Shown here: positions 1 through 11,549 of the stretch, one piece after another
Position numbering within the stretch: the stretch's first letter is position 1
Layout: each line of letters begins with the position of its first letter
NCBI GenBank assembly: GCA_018524725.1
Contig: JAEUWP010000375.1
Location: 1-64,000, forward strand
Source: Podaxis mareebaensis
Taxonomy: Eukaryota; Basidiomycota; Agaricomycetes; Agaricales; Agaricaceae
DNA: 64,000 bases
Reading direction: 5' to 3'
Translations under genes and position numbers: made by a program
The notes under the pieces: generated by a model
What the model was told of the DNA's origin: nothing
Seen by the model: the letters and a program-made list of their open reading frames with translations, nothing else
The model's database searches: none

Positions 1-367
1 ACGCGGTAGGCTTGGTACCGCTGCCGCGTCCTGCGGTAGAGTGCGGGTGCGGGTGCGGCAAATTCACGATGCCCCCCTCACTATCAGTTTGGTTCCTCCG
101 TGCCGCGCATTAAGCAACGCGATCAGACGACCAGAGCATAACAAATTTAGCAGGAATAGATGACTTGCGTACGTATCGCAGCTCTCAGCTGGGCGTTGGC
201 AAAGGATGAAGGGGGTTTGGGATTTGGCGAACAATTACTGATACAAGGCATATCTAGATCAATTATGAAATTATAGGACAACAGGACAGGGCGTACGAAG
301 AGAGGTCAAAGCAGAGCATAGCGAACCTAAATTACAATTACAGGACAACCAAAAGTGAAGTGAGAAA
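1..367. other. Left edge, no gene seen
   Basis: No coding exon could be supported here. A short run of GGTGCG units lies near positions 41-58. The rest is the 3' flank of the ribonucleotide reductase gene on the minus strand. The overlapping ORFs in this stretch are antisense shadows. Confidence 0.5.
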
Positions 368-3300
368 TCAACCAGAGCACATAAGACACGCTTCCTTGTT
401 CTCGAGTGAGCACTGCAGCTTGGCTTCGGCGAGCTCGCGCTCCTTTTGCCTTTGAAGAGCGGCAGCGAACTCGGGATCTTCCTCTGCGGCTTTCTTCGTT
501 TTCTCGTCTAGAGACAATGAAGCGAGGGCTGCTGCGGGAGCAGTGGAACTTGATACCTCCGACGAGGATGGTCCTGAAGGCGAAGGAGTGGCAGGCGTGG
601 AGGGGGCACGGAATGGGGAAGAGGATGAAGTTGGGGTAGGAATGCTGGCGGACTTGTTCACAGCGGGACGTCCGTTGCTGGTACTGTTCTGCTTCTTCAC
701 TTCCTTGAGGACGCTTTGATCGACTGTGAATTGTATAGCTTGAGCTGCGGGCCGTGTGCGAAGATAATACATCCCAGTCTTCAAGCCTTTCTTCCACCCA
801 TAAAAATGCATACTGGTAAGCTGACCGAGAGTCGGGGCTTGAAGATGAACGTTTAGACTTTGGCTCTGGCAGATGAATGGACCACGGTCAGCGGCAAGGT
901 CGAGCACCTTCTTCTGACTGATCTCCCAAACGGTTTTATAGATCGCCTTGACGTCGTCGGGAATATTTGGAATGTTTTGGACAGAACCATTATGGGCGAT
1001 GATCATATTCTTCATGTTATCGTCCCAAAGTCCAAGATTGACTAACTCGCGGAGGAGCCAGGGGCAAACAACCTGGAACTCGCCGGCTAAAACGCGACGA
1101 GTATAGATGTTACTATAGGGATGTCAACTCCTTCATCAATCGCCAATCATGACCGTTACGTACCTCGTATAAGGTTCAAAACACTCATTGAAGCCGAGAA
1201 TCTGACTAGTAGAAGCGGTGGGCATGGGGGCAACGAGGAGGGAGTTTCTAAGTCCAGTGCGAGCGATTTGTTGTTTTAACGAGGTCCAATCCCACAAGTC
1301 TGTGGGAACGACGCCCCATAGATCGTACTGAAGCTGGCCTTGAGAGGCGGGACTTCCTTCGTAAGTTTCATAGGGACCATCACAGGCGGCAATCTCGGAG
1401 CTTGCCTCGAGCGCACCGTGGTAGATGGTTTCAAAAATCTGAATATTGAGCAATTTGGCCTCCGCCGAGTCGAACGGCATACGGAGAGCCATAAAAGTAT
1501 CAGCTAGCCCTTGCACGCCGATACCAATGGGACGGTGGCGCATGTTGGAGCGGCGAGCCTCGGGAATAGGATAGTAGTTGACATCAATGATCCGGTTCAG
1601 GTTGAAGGCAACGACCTTGGTGACTTCATGTAACTTCTTGAAGTCATATTTTCCGTTGCTGATGAACGTTGGCAAAGCTAGGGAAGCAAGGTTGCACACG
1701 GCCGTTTCATCAGGGGAAGAGTACTCGATGATTTCTGTGCAAAGATTGGAGGATTTGATAGTTCCGAGGTTCTTCTGGTTGGATTTTGCTATACAATATG
1801 AGACTGTCATAGTTACATGGACAGTCAAGGTGACTTACAGTTGGCATGATCCTTGTAGACCATGAAAGGTCCACCTGTCTCGATCTGAGCCTCTAAAATA
1901 GCATACCACAGTTTCTGTGCTGGAATTGTCTTTCGCTGGCGGCCCTCCTTCTCGTACTTCTCGAATAGCGCTTCGAATTCAGGGCCCCAGACTTCATGGA
2001 GACCTGGCGCTTCGTTTGGACAAAACAGAGACCAATCAGCGTTAGCTTCCACTCGTTTCATACTAGATGACTTCTCAGAACATCGCGGTATTTGCAATCG
2101 AAGAGGTACTTACAAAAGATCCGGGATCCAGAGAGCATAGAAGAGGTCGCGCGCGCGGACTTCTTCTTTACCATGATTCTTACGAAGATCCAAGAATTCA
2201 AAGATATCGGCGTGCCATGGCTCAAGGTAGATAGCGAATGCACCGGGCCGCTTGTTGCCACCTTGATCGACGTAACGGGCGGTTGCATCATAGGCACGGA
2301 GCATCGGAACAATACCATTGGAATAGCCATTGGTTCCTGCAATGTAAGATCTAGGACAGACTTGAGTAACCAGCTAATATGATCGGTGCTCAACCATACC
2401 CAGTGGCGCGAATGCAGTGGATACTCAACCCGATACCACCAGCTGTCTTGCTGATCATGGCGCAGCTCTTGAGAGTGTCGTAAATTCCCTCAATAGAATC
2501 ATCCTTCATGCAAACCAAGAAGCAAGAGCTGAGTTGAGGATGAGGGGTTCCAGCGTTGAACAATGTCGGAGAGGCGTGTGTAAAGTAACGCTCGGACATG
2601 AGGTTATAAGTCTCAATAACCCGGTCGATGTCATTACCGTGGATGCCAACGGCAACACGCATAATCATATGCTGGGGTCGTTCAGCAACGCGACCGTTGA
2701 TGCGAAGGAGGTAAGAACGCTCGAGGGTTTTGAAACCGAAACTAGTGAGATTGTCAATACCGGAACGAGCGCAGGTAATAGTTAGGGCTCACTAGTTATA
2801 GTTGAAGTCGCGGGTGTATATGATGGCCGAGTTGAGGGTATCAGCATGTGTCATGACCACATCATAAGTCTCCTTAGAGATCATGCCCGCAGGACGTCCG
2901 TTCTTGGGATTAACTGGGAAAAGGGTCACCAGGATGGAAAGGTGGAACACTGGATGCAAATACCATAATGATACAGATCGCTGATGACCTGCGAAAAACT
3001 CTTCTTGGTTTCCTTGTGGAGGTTGGAAATAGCGATACGGGCAGCCAACACGGCATAGTCGGGATGTTTCGTTGTGAGATAGGCCGCCGTCTCGGCTGCG
3101 AGATTCTATCACACAGCATGAGAAGACCATTGGCACTACAAGAAAGGTGTACTTGCATCGAGCTCAACCGTCGTTACACCTTGATAAACGCCTTGCACCA
3201 CCTTTTGCGTTACCCTTTCTATTCGTCAAAAATCGAGTGGACGACCTAATGGTGGGAGCATACTCAATGGGGTCGACATAATTAGTATCAAGGCCATAGC

Positions 3301-3547
3301 AGAGTTTCTCAATTCTTGACGTGATCTACACGAACACTCGTAAGGTTATGAGACAAAAACGCGTCGATAATGGCGTACTTTGTCAAACTGCACGCGTTCC
3401 TTCCGGCTGGCGATGACAAGGATGGTTAGACACCTTGAGACGCGTTACAACGCGCCTCAACTCACCCGTCTACAAGAAGTGAGGTGGGTCAACTTGAGAG
3501 ATAACGAGGAGACAACGCAGCATACCTCGTTTAAAAACATACGCCAT
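368..3547 (-). CDS. RNR1: Ribonucleoside-diphosphate reductase large (R1, class Ia) subunit
   Basis: Reduces ribonucleoside diphosphates to deoxyribonucleotides together with the small R2 subunit in the cytosol. The spliced product has about 900 residues. The N-terminus starts [18 protein letters not shown], the beginning of the ATP-cone. The catalytic core shows PQLSSCFLV (first redox Cys), SSNLCTEI (thiyl-radical Cys and Glu) and TAVCNLASL (second redox Cys). The radical-path tyrosines are in [11 protein letters not shown] Ser/Pro/Ala-rich linker follows, ending in the mobile tail [14 protein letters not shown] with its reducing cysteines. All key residues are present and no stop breaks the frame once about ten short introns are removed. 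The start was chosen from homology to the universal N-terminus, which requires a 4-nt microexon. One intron uses a GC donor. Two ACGCGT boxes upstream suggest G1/S control. The tail linker is longer than in yeast Rnr1. Confidence 0.96.
3106..3156 (-). other. GC-AG intron in RNR1
   Basis: The conserved block [14 protein letters not shown] is only restored if this 51-nt intron starts with the donor GCAAGT and ends in GATAG. No GT donor nearby gives the conserved sequence. GCAAGT is the usual consensus of the minor GC-AG class handled by the major spliceosome. Confidence 0.75.
3466..3469 (-). other. 4-nt microexon of RNR1
   Basis: Exon 1 (3547-3526) ends in phase 1 before a gtatgc donor. The next exon with the right frame begins at 3406 and needs two bases plus a full codon to restore the conserved KRDGRKE. 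The four bases ACGG, flanked by acceptor ttgtag (3470-3475) and donor gtgagt (3460-3465), supply exactly Asp and the start of Gly. Both flanking introns are then about 55-60 nt, normal for this genome. Direct exon1-exon3 joining breaks the frame. Confidence 0.82.
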
Positions 3548-3906
3548 GGTCATTTGAAGGGGTCTGTTGATAGAGAAACCGCGGCGCCGTGTAGGAGTGA
3601 AGAGGGAGGTGAAAGTGCGAGGTGAAGATGAAGAGCCGCCACCTTGAGGTTTTATGATAATCACTGACTAAGCCATCTTGTTTGGTCCTGATGTCAAAGC
3701 TCTGTCACGTTCGGTAAACGAAATCCAAGGGGTTGAGTGCTTGGAAGCTGGTCAATTACGGGCGCTATTGTGCCTTATTGCCCTACTTGACTGGGTGTTT
3801 TGAAATGTCTGGAGCTCACGTACAGACCTCATCAGGGGAGGATGACCGGCATGTGTTAGGGACTTCAGCACCTGGGAATTGAACCGGATTATTCTGATTG
3901 CTAATT

Positions 3907-3938
3907 ACGCGTCGCGTTGTTTGGGTATATGTACGCGT
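3907..3938. promoter_or_regulatory. Paired MluI cell-cycle boxes (MCB) upstream of RNR1
   Basis: Two ACGCGT palindromes lie at 3907-3912 and 3933-3938, about 360-390 bp before the RNR1 ATG. In yeasts this hexamer binds the MBF complex and drives G1/S transcription of ribonucleotide reductase genes. Seen: the two motifs and their position. Inferred: the same control here. Confidence 0.5.
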
Positions 3939-4036
3939 TCAAGGAGAGATCAGCTTCAAATTGATCTAAGAAACCGTCCGCGTTGTATATGTGGCACATA
4001 TACGATGCAGAACCCATCACGGTCAGCGACACTAGA

Positions 4037-5252
4037 CTACATGTGAACAGGGAAGAACTTAGTCAGACTAGCTTCAAATTGGTCCAAGAAACTGTCTATC
4101 TCGTTTCTCAACTCGACGCGAGCACATAACCCTGCTGTATGACTCTTGCTAGTCCAAGAATCAATCCCCATCCTTTGTTTCATCTCGACCAGAAATTCAG
4201 TGACATCATTGAAGGAGTCCTCCATCCAGATCTCCTGTGCATGATCGCTCCACGCTTTCTTATGGGGTTCTAAACAAACACAAAATGGGGAGGCCTTGCA
4301 CCTATCAACCTCTGGCATAGTTCGCAATCGACCCCGAAGAGCAGAAAGTGAAATAAAGCCTCTGTAAAGGGAGAGCCTTTGGGTGTCTGTCAGAACGTCC
4401 AACCCAGAGTCTCCCCAGACCTCCAGGGGGGCACTGACCAAAGTGAGCGAGCTCGCATGCCCCAAATTTCGGTCCCTGCGTCCTCTCAGAGAAAGGCTCC
4501 ATTTCTGAGAGCGCAGGAAATGATAGTAAGCACGAGCCGCCAACTGATTACTTCCGACAGACTCCGCCGTCTCAAGCACAGTTTTGAGCTGGAGAGGGCC
4601 GGCAGCGACGGTGTTCAGTAAATGCTTTTCCACAAGCTCCGTTAGGGATGTCGGCCAATTGCAGTTAGTCGAGACCTGGAGAAGGTAGGCAAGGTCTAGA
4701 CTGCCAGATATATCGCGATCGTCGCCTCCGAGCTTTTGGAGGAGAGCATTTTGGGCCCAGTTTTCGATCCCTGCGCACTCATATTTGTAGGCAAGTAAAC
4801 CGATATGGGCACATGTTTTCTCGTCCAGGTTTGCACCTCCAGCGTTATCTCCCGTAAGTTCATTGATACTAATACGACCGATGATGAACATTACGACGAC
4901 ATTATCATGACCAGTTTCTTACCCGGCATACAAAGCCCAACACCAAGCTCGGAAGGCTTCAATAGAGTCATCACATACGACGGGATGATCATCGCTATCC
5001 CCATCCATAGTCTGGCCCTCCACGCCGGACTGAGGCAACGAGAACATTTGTTGAAAGAAGGCAGAATTTCTGCGAAGCATGGTACGATGTAGCTAGGACG
5101 GTCGGCTCTCCTGGAAGCGACCTCGAACAGCATTAAAGACTCACTTTAAACAAGTGATCCGCCACCCGAAGCACACAGTTCCCATCCTCGAAGTAGTAAT
5201 CCGGGTCTCTGGTAAGTTCACCCGGGCCATTATTGGCAACAAGCAGTGTCAT
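4037..5252 (-). CDS. BTB/POZ domain protein (paralog 1)
   Basis: Three exons. Exon 1 starts MTLLVANNGPGELTRDPDYY and ends at LFK before gtgagt. Exon 2 carries LHRTMLRRNSAFFQQMFSLP and the run ending CWALYAG. Exon 3 (from about 4866) holds the rest, with INELTGDN at its start and the C-terminus KFFPVHM. The pattern (D)YYFEDGNCVLRV, then LHR..L...S.FF..MF.LP, then DDS.EAFRA..WALY, is the BTB/POZ fold as it appears in large agaric families. These usually act as protein-interaction adaptors, but the partner is unknown. The start was fixed by alignment with the neighbouring paralogs. It is the closest relative of the gene at 5844-7069 and a recent tandem duplicate. Confidence 0.8.
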
Positions 5253-5446
5253 TCTCGGTGGATGTTGAGTTCACTCGGAGGGTTGAGGACAAGCCTGCAG
5301 CCTACAGCTTTCCATATCGACATCAGGATAGAGATACTCCCACGCTGAGCGTTGAGTGCTGTCTTATAGTTGTCTGCGTTTCCACTCAATGTACTGAAGT
5401 ACAAGAGACTTCTAATCCTACCCATACAACGCATCTCAACTTCGCC

Positions 5447-5600
5447 AACTACACAAAATAATTAGGCATATCATGTTCAAACTTCTCCTTCATCTCCGTC
5501 AACTGAGCCTGAACATGAGCAGCGCACTTCTTGATAGGTGCATTCCCATGAGCCAGCAACGAAAGTGGGTCTCTGAACAACAGTAAAGTCACTGGAAAGG
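5447..5600 (-). pseudogene. 3'-end fragment of a BTB/POZ paralog
   Basis: Translation of the minus strand gives a tail with AHGNAPIKKCAAHVQAQL and FEHDMPNYF before a stop. This closely matches the last ~45 residues of the gene at 7343-8544 (AHGNAPVKECVAHVQAQL, FEHDLPNYF). No matching 5' part is found upstream, so this is a leftover of an unequal tandem duplication or deletion between BTB copies. Confidence 0.75.
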
Positions 5601-5843
5601 ATCCTGAACACCTTCATCCCCGACAGATGCTGTTTAAAGCGCAATGCTGACACAGGATATGGTGACTTATTGAGAGCCGGAGCCTCAGGCCCAGGATCGC
5701 GGACCTATCACCAAAATACCTAGGTTGATGAGATTCCGATGATACATTTTATCTGAACATTGACAACCCAGCAAGTTTTTTTGGTGGCTACACTTGCGCT
5801 GCTACACAACATATGTATAATATATGACTGTCAACACACAAGA

Positions 5844-7069
5844 CTACAATTGAGCAGGAAAGATCCTAGTCAGGCTAGCATCAAAACCGTCCAAGAAACT
5901 ATTGATCTCGTTTCTCAACTGGACACAACCACACAACCCCCCTGTATGATATTTCCCAGTCCACGAGTCAATGCTCAATCTTCGCTTCATCTCCACCAGA
6001 AATTCGATAACACCATTGAAGGAATCGTCCGCGAAGAGTTTCTGCGCATGTTCACTCCATAATTTCCTGTAGGAATCCAAGCAAAAACAGGTAGAAGGGA
6101 CCCTGCTCCTTTCAATCTCTGGCATACTTCGCAATTGATCTCGAAGAGCAGAAAGCGAAATAAAGCCCCGGTAGAGACACAGTTCCTGGGCGTCTGTTAA
6201 AATGCTCAACCCAGAAACTCCCCAGAGCTGCAGGGTGCCAATATTGGCCAAAGGGAACGGGGTAACCTGTCCTGAATATCGGTCCCTGCGTTCCCTTAGA
6301 GAAAGAGTCCACTTCTGAGAACGCAGGTAATGATAATAAGCACGAGCTGCCAGCTCCCTGCTTCCGACATTCTCTGCGATCTCAAGCACTCTTCGGAGCT
6401 GAACAGGGCCTCTGGAAACCGTGCCCAGCAGCTGCTTTTCCACAAGTTCCTGCAGCGACGGCGGCCAATTGCAATTAGTCGAGACCTGCAAGAGGTAGGC
6501 AAGATGTGGGCCGTCAGGAACAACATAGTCATCGGCACCGAGTTTCTGGAGGAGAGTTTTTTGTGCCCAGTTTTCGATTGCTACGCATTCATATTTGTAG
6601 GCCAGCAAGCCGATATGGGCACACGTCTCCTCGTTTAGGCTTGCACTGGTTGCGTTGTCTCCCATGAGTTCGCCGATGCTAATGTAGCCCATGGTGAGGA
6701 TTACGATGGCGCCATCATGGCGAGGCTCTTACCCGGCATACAAAGCCCAACACCAAGCTCGAAAGGCTTCAATAGAATCATCGCACACAATCGGATGACT
6801 ATCATTGTCTCCGTCCACACTCTGACACTCCGCACCAGGCTGAGGCAGCGAGAACATTTGTCGAAAGAAAGCAGAACTCCTGCGAAGAATAGTACGGTGA
6901 AGCTAGATTGATGACTTATAGTCAGTTCTCATAAATCCGTCCTCGAATAGTACTGACTTACATTAAACAAGTAATTGCCCACCTGGAGCACGCAGTTCCC
7001 ATCTTCGAAGTAGTAGTCTGGGTCTCTGGTAGGTCCAGCTGAATTGTTCATGGTACCAAGCAGTGACAT
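5844..7069 (-). CDS. BTB/POZ domain protein (paralog 2)
   Basis: Same three-exon layout as paralog 1. Exon 1 starts MSLLGTMNNSAGPTRDPDYY, keeps FEDGNCVLQVGNYLFN and ends before gtaagt. Exon 2 includes the LHRTILRRSSAFF-type block and DDSIEAFRAWCWALYAG. Exon 3 ends in SLTRIFPAQL. The third-exon protein is clearly similar along its whole length to paralog 1 (NATSASLNEETCAHIGLLAY, then TNCNWPPSLQELVEKQLL). A second in-frame ATG lies six codons downstream; the first was preferred because paralog 1 begins similarly (MTLL/MSLL). Function is unknown beyond an adaptor role expected of BTB proteins. Confidence 0.8.
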
Positions 7070-7342
7070 TCTGGAGGGACTGTGAGCCGGCTCCTGAGAT
7101 CCGAGATCTGAGCCTTAGAGTCAAGAACAAGCCTGGGTTCTGCACGCAGCGTGGATGCAAAGCTCCAGATAGGCGTCAAAAGAATCATGCTCCCACGCTG
7201 GAGTCGATGCTCTTTCATCTCGTGACGGTGAGTCGGCTGTAGGAACTGGTCGCTCTTACGCTTACTTATCAAGTAATTCAAGCCCTATTGGCGTACGAGG
7301 GACTACCAACCGCACCTATATAACACGTCCCAACTTGGCCAA

Positions 7343-8544
7343 CTACGCAAAATAATTAGGCAAATCATGCTCAAACGCCTCCTTCATCTCCGCCAACTGA
7401 GCCTGGACATGAGCAACACACTCTTTAACGGGTGCATTCCCATGAGCCGGCAACGAAGGCGGGTCTACCGCTATTCTCTTAATCATCGTCGCCAGAAAAT
7501 CCCATGGCCCATCCATAGACACCAACCTATCAAGTCTCTCAGCCTGACCGGACCACCAGGAACTCCAATTCCGCGAACACGACCGCCACTCGTGTGTGGT
7601 ATCGCAGGCTGCAGGAAATGGCTCTATCACAGGCATATACCGGAGCCGGTTACGTAGCGTTTGAAGCGAAGAGAATCCGCGGAAGAGAGAGAGCCTTTGT
7701 TGCTCAGAGAGATTTGATAACGGCTCAACGGTTGAATAATCCCCGATATCGTCGAGCTGCAGAGCTACTTTCTGCTTCTTTCTCTCTCTTGGATGGAGAT
7801 CCCAATGCGTGTTCTGCAGATATGCGTAATACGCATCTGCTCGCAATCGCTCGTCACCAATATGGTCAGCGATATGGATTGCGTTTCGGAGAGTGCTGGC
7901 TGTGGCGATCGCAGAAGGCCTTTCCTCCCGAGATACACCAGTTATGATCATCGAATCCAGTTTCTCCTTGACCCCCTGCCACTCGCAATGCGTAACGACA
8001 TGCGCGAGGTACTTCAGATTCTCAAGGGGAAAACCCATAAGAACCTCGGCGGTCGGAAGCTCCTGACAGATGTTGATGGCCCATTGTTCGATAGCAGAAA
8101 ACTCGTATTTGTGTGCCAGCAAACCGATGTGAGCTATTTTCTCGACATTCTCCGCGGATAGCTTGGTTTCATTACCTGTGTCCAACGGGCTGCCCATCAA
8201 GAATTAATCCTTTGAAATGGGCTGAAGTTCAGAATGGCGTTACTCTGCATACAGCGCCCAGCACAGGGCCCGGAATGCCTTGGGAGAATCATCACATTCG
8301 ATCACTTGAGGGCCGTTCTTTCCATCGGGTGTCTTATCGGAAGTTTGCGGCAGGGTAAACATATTCCGAAAGAACGAAGAATGCATCCGGAGGATGGATC
8401 GATGTAACTATAAGTTCTTCGTATCAACATTTAACGCAGCGCTGTTCCTTGAAATGTTCGTACCCTGAATAAGCAATCTCGTACGCGAAAGACGCAACTA
8501 CCATCTTCGAAGTAATAAGTTTCGTCCTTGACTACGTTTTCCAT
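7343..8544 (-). CDS. BTB/POZ domain protein (paralog 3)
   Basis: Exon 1 starts MENVVKDETYYFEDGSCVFR, exon 2 carries LHRSILRMHSSFFRNMFTLP and DDSPKAFRALCWALYA, and exon 3 (from about 8200) ends FEHDLPNYFA. It is a more diverged member of the same tandem family: the BTB core is conserved, while the C-terminal half differs from paralogs 1 and 2. An upstream in-frame ATG at 8637 would add 31 residues, but these do not resemble the paralogs, so 8544 is preferred. Its tail was copied to 5447-5600. Confidence 0.78.
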
Positions 8545-8688
8545 TGGAATGTAGAGAAAGGGGAGTCTAAGCGAAGGGGAGGGAAGATATAGTGCTGGAC
8601 CATCTTGATACACGTGGTTGCGCCTCTTCAAACTCAATTAAGTACCAACTCGGCGTTTCCGACGTTCATTCATGCTATTATTAGCAAG

Positions 8689-9987
8689 TCAGACCGCCTC
8701 ACTTGGGAGGCAAAGTTTATACACATGGAGGAGCAAGGCGGTGAGAATAATAAAAGAAACTAACGAACAACGCCGCCCCTGATTCAAAACTTCTGTCGCA
8801 AGTGATTTCAAGTGCGAAGTGGGGGGGCCGAGGGAACCTGCTTTATCTATGGCGGCGATCTCCTCAGGTGTAAGGTCAGCTAGTGGAAAATATCAATACA
8901 CGTATTTTCAGACGTAAGATTCACACCCACGTAGATCACCGGCGTCCAAGTATTCCTTTAATCTTTCACGTTTCGAGGTTGTTCTGGCGGGCGTGTTGGT
9001 GAGCTACAACGTCTTGTTAAGACTAGTCAACTTTACGTAATGATAACCGCTCCTTTGACTTTCACCCAAGCGAAGATGACTTGAGTCGGTGTGGCGTTGA
9101 GGCGTTTGGCAGCTGAGGCGAGGGCAGCATCAACAGGACCGCCAGGATATCGGGTAATTGGACTGGGCGAGTTCAATCATTGACAGTTTGGAAAGATACT
9201 TGGACAACGCACACCAAGCTACTATAACCTTCCGTAACAATACCATGTTTCGCGTGAAACTCGAGAAGGGGTTTGTTCTGTTTCCAGTTGTAAGGGTGAA
9301 ATTGGATCTGAGGACAGATAAGCTAACCAGTAGAGGAGATCATCTGATTGACCGCCGCACCTGATTCACAACTGGCTTAAGGCGTGCAACCTTGAGCAGT
9401 CGCTGAAGATCCGCTATGGCAAAGTTGCTAACTCCGATGCTCCTGCAAGTGGCAATCAGACACATAAGCAACTGCGAGGTGCTTATACGTGGGCTTACTT
9501 GGTCAGACCTGCTTCACGTAGTTCCTCGAATTGCCGCCATATGTCCTCCAGGTTGTACTTGGCAAAGAAAGGGTTATGTATGAGGAACAGGTCTACGTAT
9601 TCAAGGCCAAGCTGGTGTTGTGATTTGAGTGAGGACGCGCATATATCGACTTTCGCACCTTGGACAGGCTTGTCTTGAGGGACTCGCGGACGTTCGGGTT
9701 GCCGGACCACTTGGTGGTGATGAAGAGGTCAGACCGACTGAGGCCGCTTTCGCGAATAGCGGTGCCGACACTCTCTTCATTGTCATAAACTATGGCACGG
9801 AATGAGTGGAAAAGAAGTAATGACGGGAGAAGCACATACATTGGGCAGTGTCAATATGCGAGAAGCCTGCTTCGAGAGCGTTTTCGATGTATTCGTGGAT
9901 ATCCTTATTTTTGTTCACACTTCCGGAGCCGAAGGCAATGGCGGGTATAGTGTGCCCGTCACTAAGGGGGATGTCGGGGAAGGGCAT
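8689..9987 (-). CDS. Aldo-keto reductase with C-terminal membrane anchor
   Basis: NAD(P)H-dependent carbonyl reductase of the AKR superfamily. Exon 1 reads MPFPDIPLSDGHTIPAIAFG and ends in HIDTAQ (catalytic Asp). After an intron come YDNEESVG (catalytic Tyr), LFITTKW (catalytic Lys) and DLFLIHNP (active-site His). Later exons give SIGVSNF, IQFHPYNWKQNKPLLEF, TRYPGGPVDAALASAAKRLN and LTPEEIAAIDKAG. The four catalytic residues are all present. The usual end near the last motif is followed by ~40 extra residues with a hydrophobic run SLVSFIILTALLLHVYK before the stop, suggesting a tail-anchored enzyme. About six introns. It shares a 219-bp divergent promoter with the BTB gene at 10207. Substrate cannot be told. 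Confidence 0.85.
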
Positions 9988-10206
9988 GTTGTGTGGGAGA
10001 GGATCATGAATGATGGTGGTATGTAATAATAAAGGGCGGGACTGTCATGTGTTGGGAGACTGATAAGGCACGCCATGGCACAATCTCTTTCCAAAAAGTC
10101 AGACACTCTTATCTCACACAACTCCATCGGCTTGTCCCGCAAACGCGGCAGATGCGATAGTTTCCAGAACACGGGCCCTCCAGAAAAGTACCAGGCAATC
10201 ACTCAC
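9988..10206. promoter_or_regulatory. Divergent promoter between AKR and BTB genes
   Basis: The ATGs of the aldo-keto reductase (minus) and BTB paralog 4 (plus) are only 219 bp apart, so both 5' control regions share this stretch. No clear TATA box was recognised. Confidence 0.45.
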
Positions 10207-11483
10207 ATGCCCTCACGCGACGACACCTACTACTTTGACGACGGCAGCTGCGTCCTCCTCGTTGAGGATGTCCTCTTCAATGTGCGTATATTCCTTGACC
10301 TCTTGACACGCTGCTTCATCCCCGCCCCAGGTCCACCGATCGGTTCTCAGCAAGGACTCGTCAAGCTTCAAGACCATGTTCTCGTTGCCTCCGGGAGAAG
10401 CTCCTGCGGAGGGTACCTCGGACGATAATCCCATTGTCCTCGCAGGCGACAGTGCCGCAGAGTTCAAACACTTTCTGTGGACCCTCTACGCTCTGTACGT
10501 TGTCGCGGCTCTCCATACTAGTAGTACTCTCGCTTAATGCTCTCAGACCCTCCGAACTGAGTGTGGTTACAAGCCCTTCGGCCGACCTCGACCAACTCGT
10601 AGCCATTGCCCGTATATCCAACAAATACGCATTCAAGAGTACAGAAACATGGGCACTCGATGCTATCCAGGAATATGTCAACCGAAAACCCTCCCCTATC
10701 ATTCCACCACCGTCCTACGCAGCTCCCTTCGCCAGCTTAGTCCCCTCCCCTTCATCCTACAACCCCAAGATTGAGAATACCGAGCAACTCACGCGTCTGA
10801 TCCGCCTCGCTCAGCTGTGTAATCACGAAAGGTTATTGAACACCATGATCCATCTCCTACGGGACTTGATGGTTGGTTCCGTGCAGTATGCATATCTTGC
10901 AATGACCCTCGCAGATGAGCTCGGCTTGAGGACACTTCGTGGTGTAGCATACCTAGAGGTCATGCAGAAGGCCGTCATCGTCCGGAGCCCACGTGTCGAC
11001 GTCTATCACAAAGGACCCCTTATTCAATCCTCCTTGGCCTCGGATACAACTGATACACTAACCCCCAACAATGCAGCGTCGGACGCGGAGGACAAGGGTC
11101 GCATATCCCTCACACCACAGCAACAACTGCGTCTGCTGGCAGGATATTACCGCCTCACCGAGACGTGGGAGGAGCTTCGCAGGACGCCACCTCATTTTGA
11201 TCACGCCATCTCGTGTGGTGCAACATGGCATCAGCATGGGTGCACGCAGAGTTGGCTAGAATTCTGGAAGGAGAAGTCAAGAAGCGATGCGATGCTTAGC
11301 CTCGGTCTTGCGGACGTGATTGGGAGATTGAAACAAATGTCCAAGGATTATGATAGGTGGGGAAGTGCGACGTATATGCATCACGATTGTAGGCAGGCGG
11401 CGAGGAGAAGCATTAACGAGGTTATCAAGAGGGTTGAGGATGCACTGCCTGATTATTTCTCGGATGCTGACTTGTCTGACTGA
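10207..11483 (+). CDS. BTB/POZ domain protein (paralog 4)
   Basis: Exon 1 starts MPSRDDTYYFDDGSCVLLVE and ends before gtgcgt. Exon 2 begins VHRSVLSKDSSSFKTMFSLP and includes AAEFKHFLWTLYAL. Exon 3 starts near RPSELSVVTSPSADLDQLVA and runs without interruption to YFSDADLSD. This is the same BTB family as the three minus-strand genes, but the gene is inverted and the most diverged, with a longer C-terminal half containing an extra insert rich in Pro and Ser. The region after the BTB fold is mostly helical in appearance (NKYAFKSTETWALDAI). Role unknown. Confidence 0.82.
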
Positions 11484-11549
11484 GACACACTGCTTGTGCT
11501 TTAGTATCCCAATGTACCATAACCACAAACTCACCTATGCTATGTCACT

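Noticed and set aside
327..1045. Plus-strand and minus-strand shadow ORFs over the RNR1 3' exon
   Set aside because: They are antisense or out of frame to a strongly conserved coding exon.
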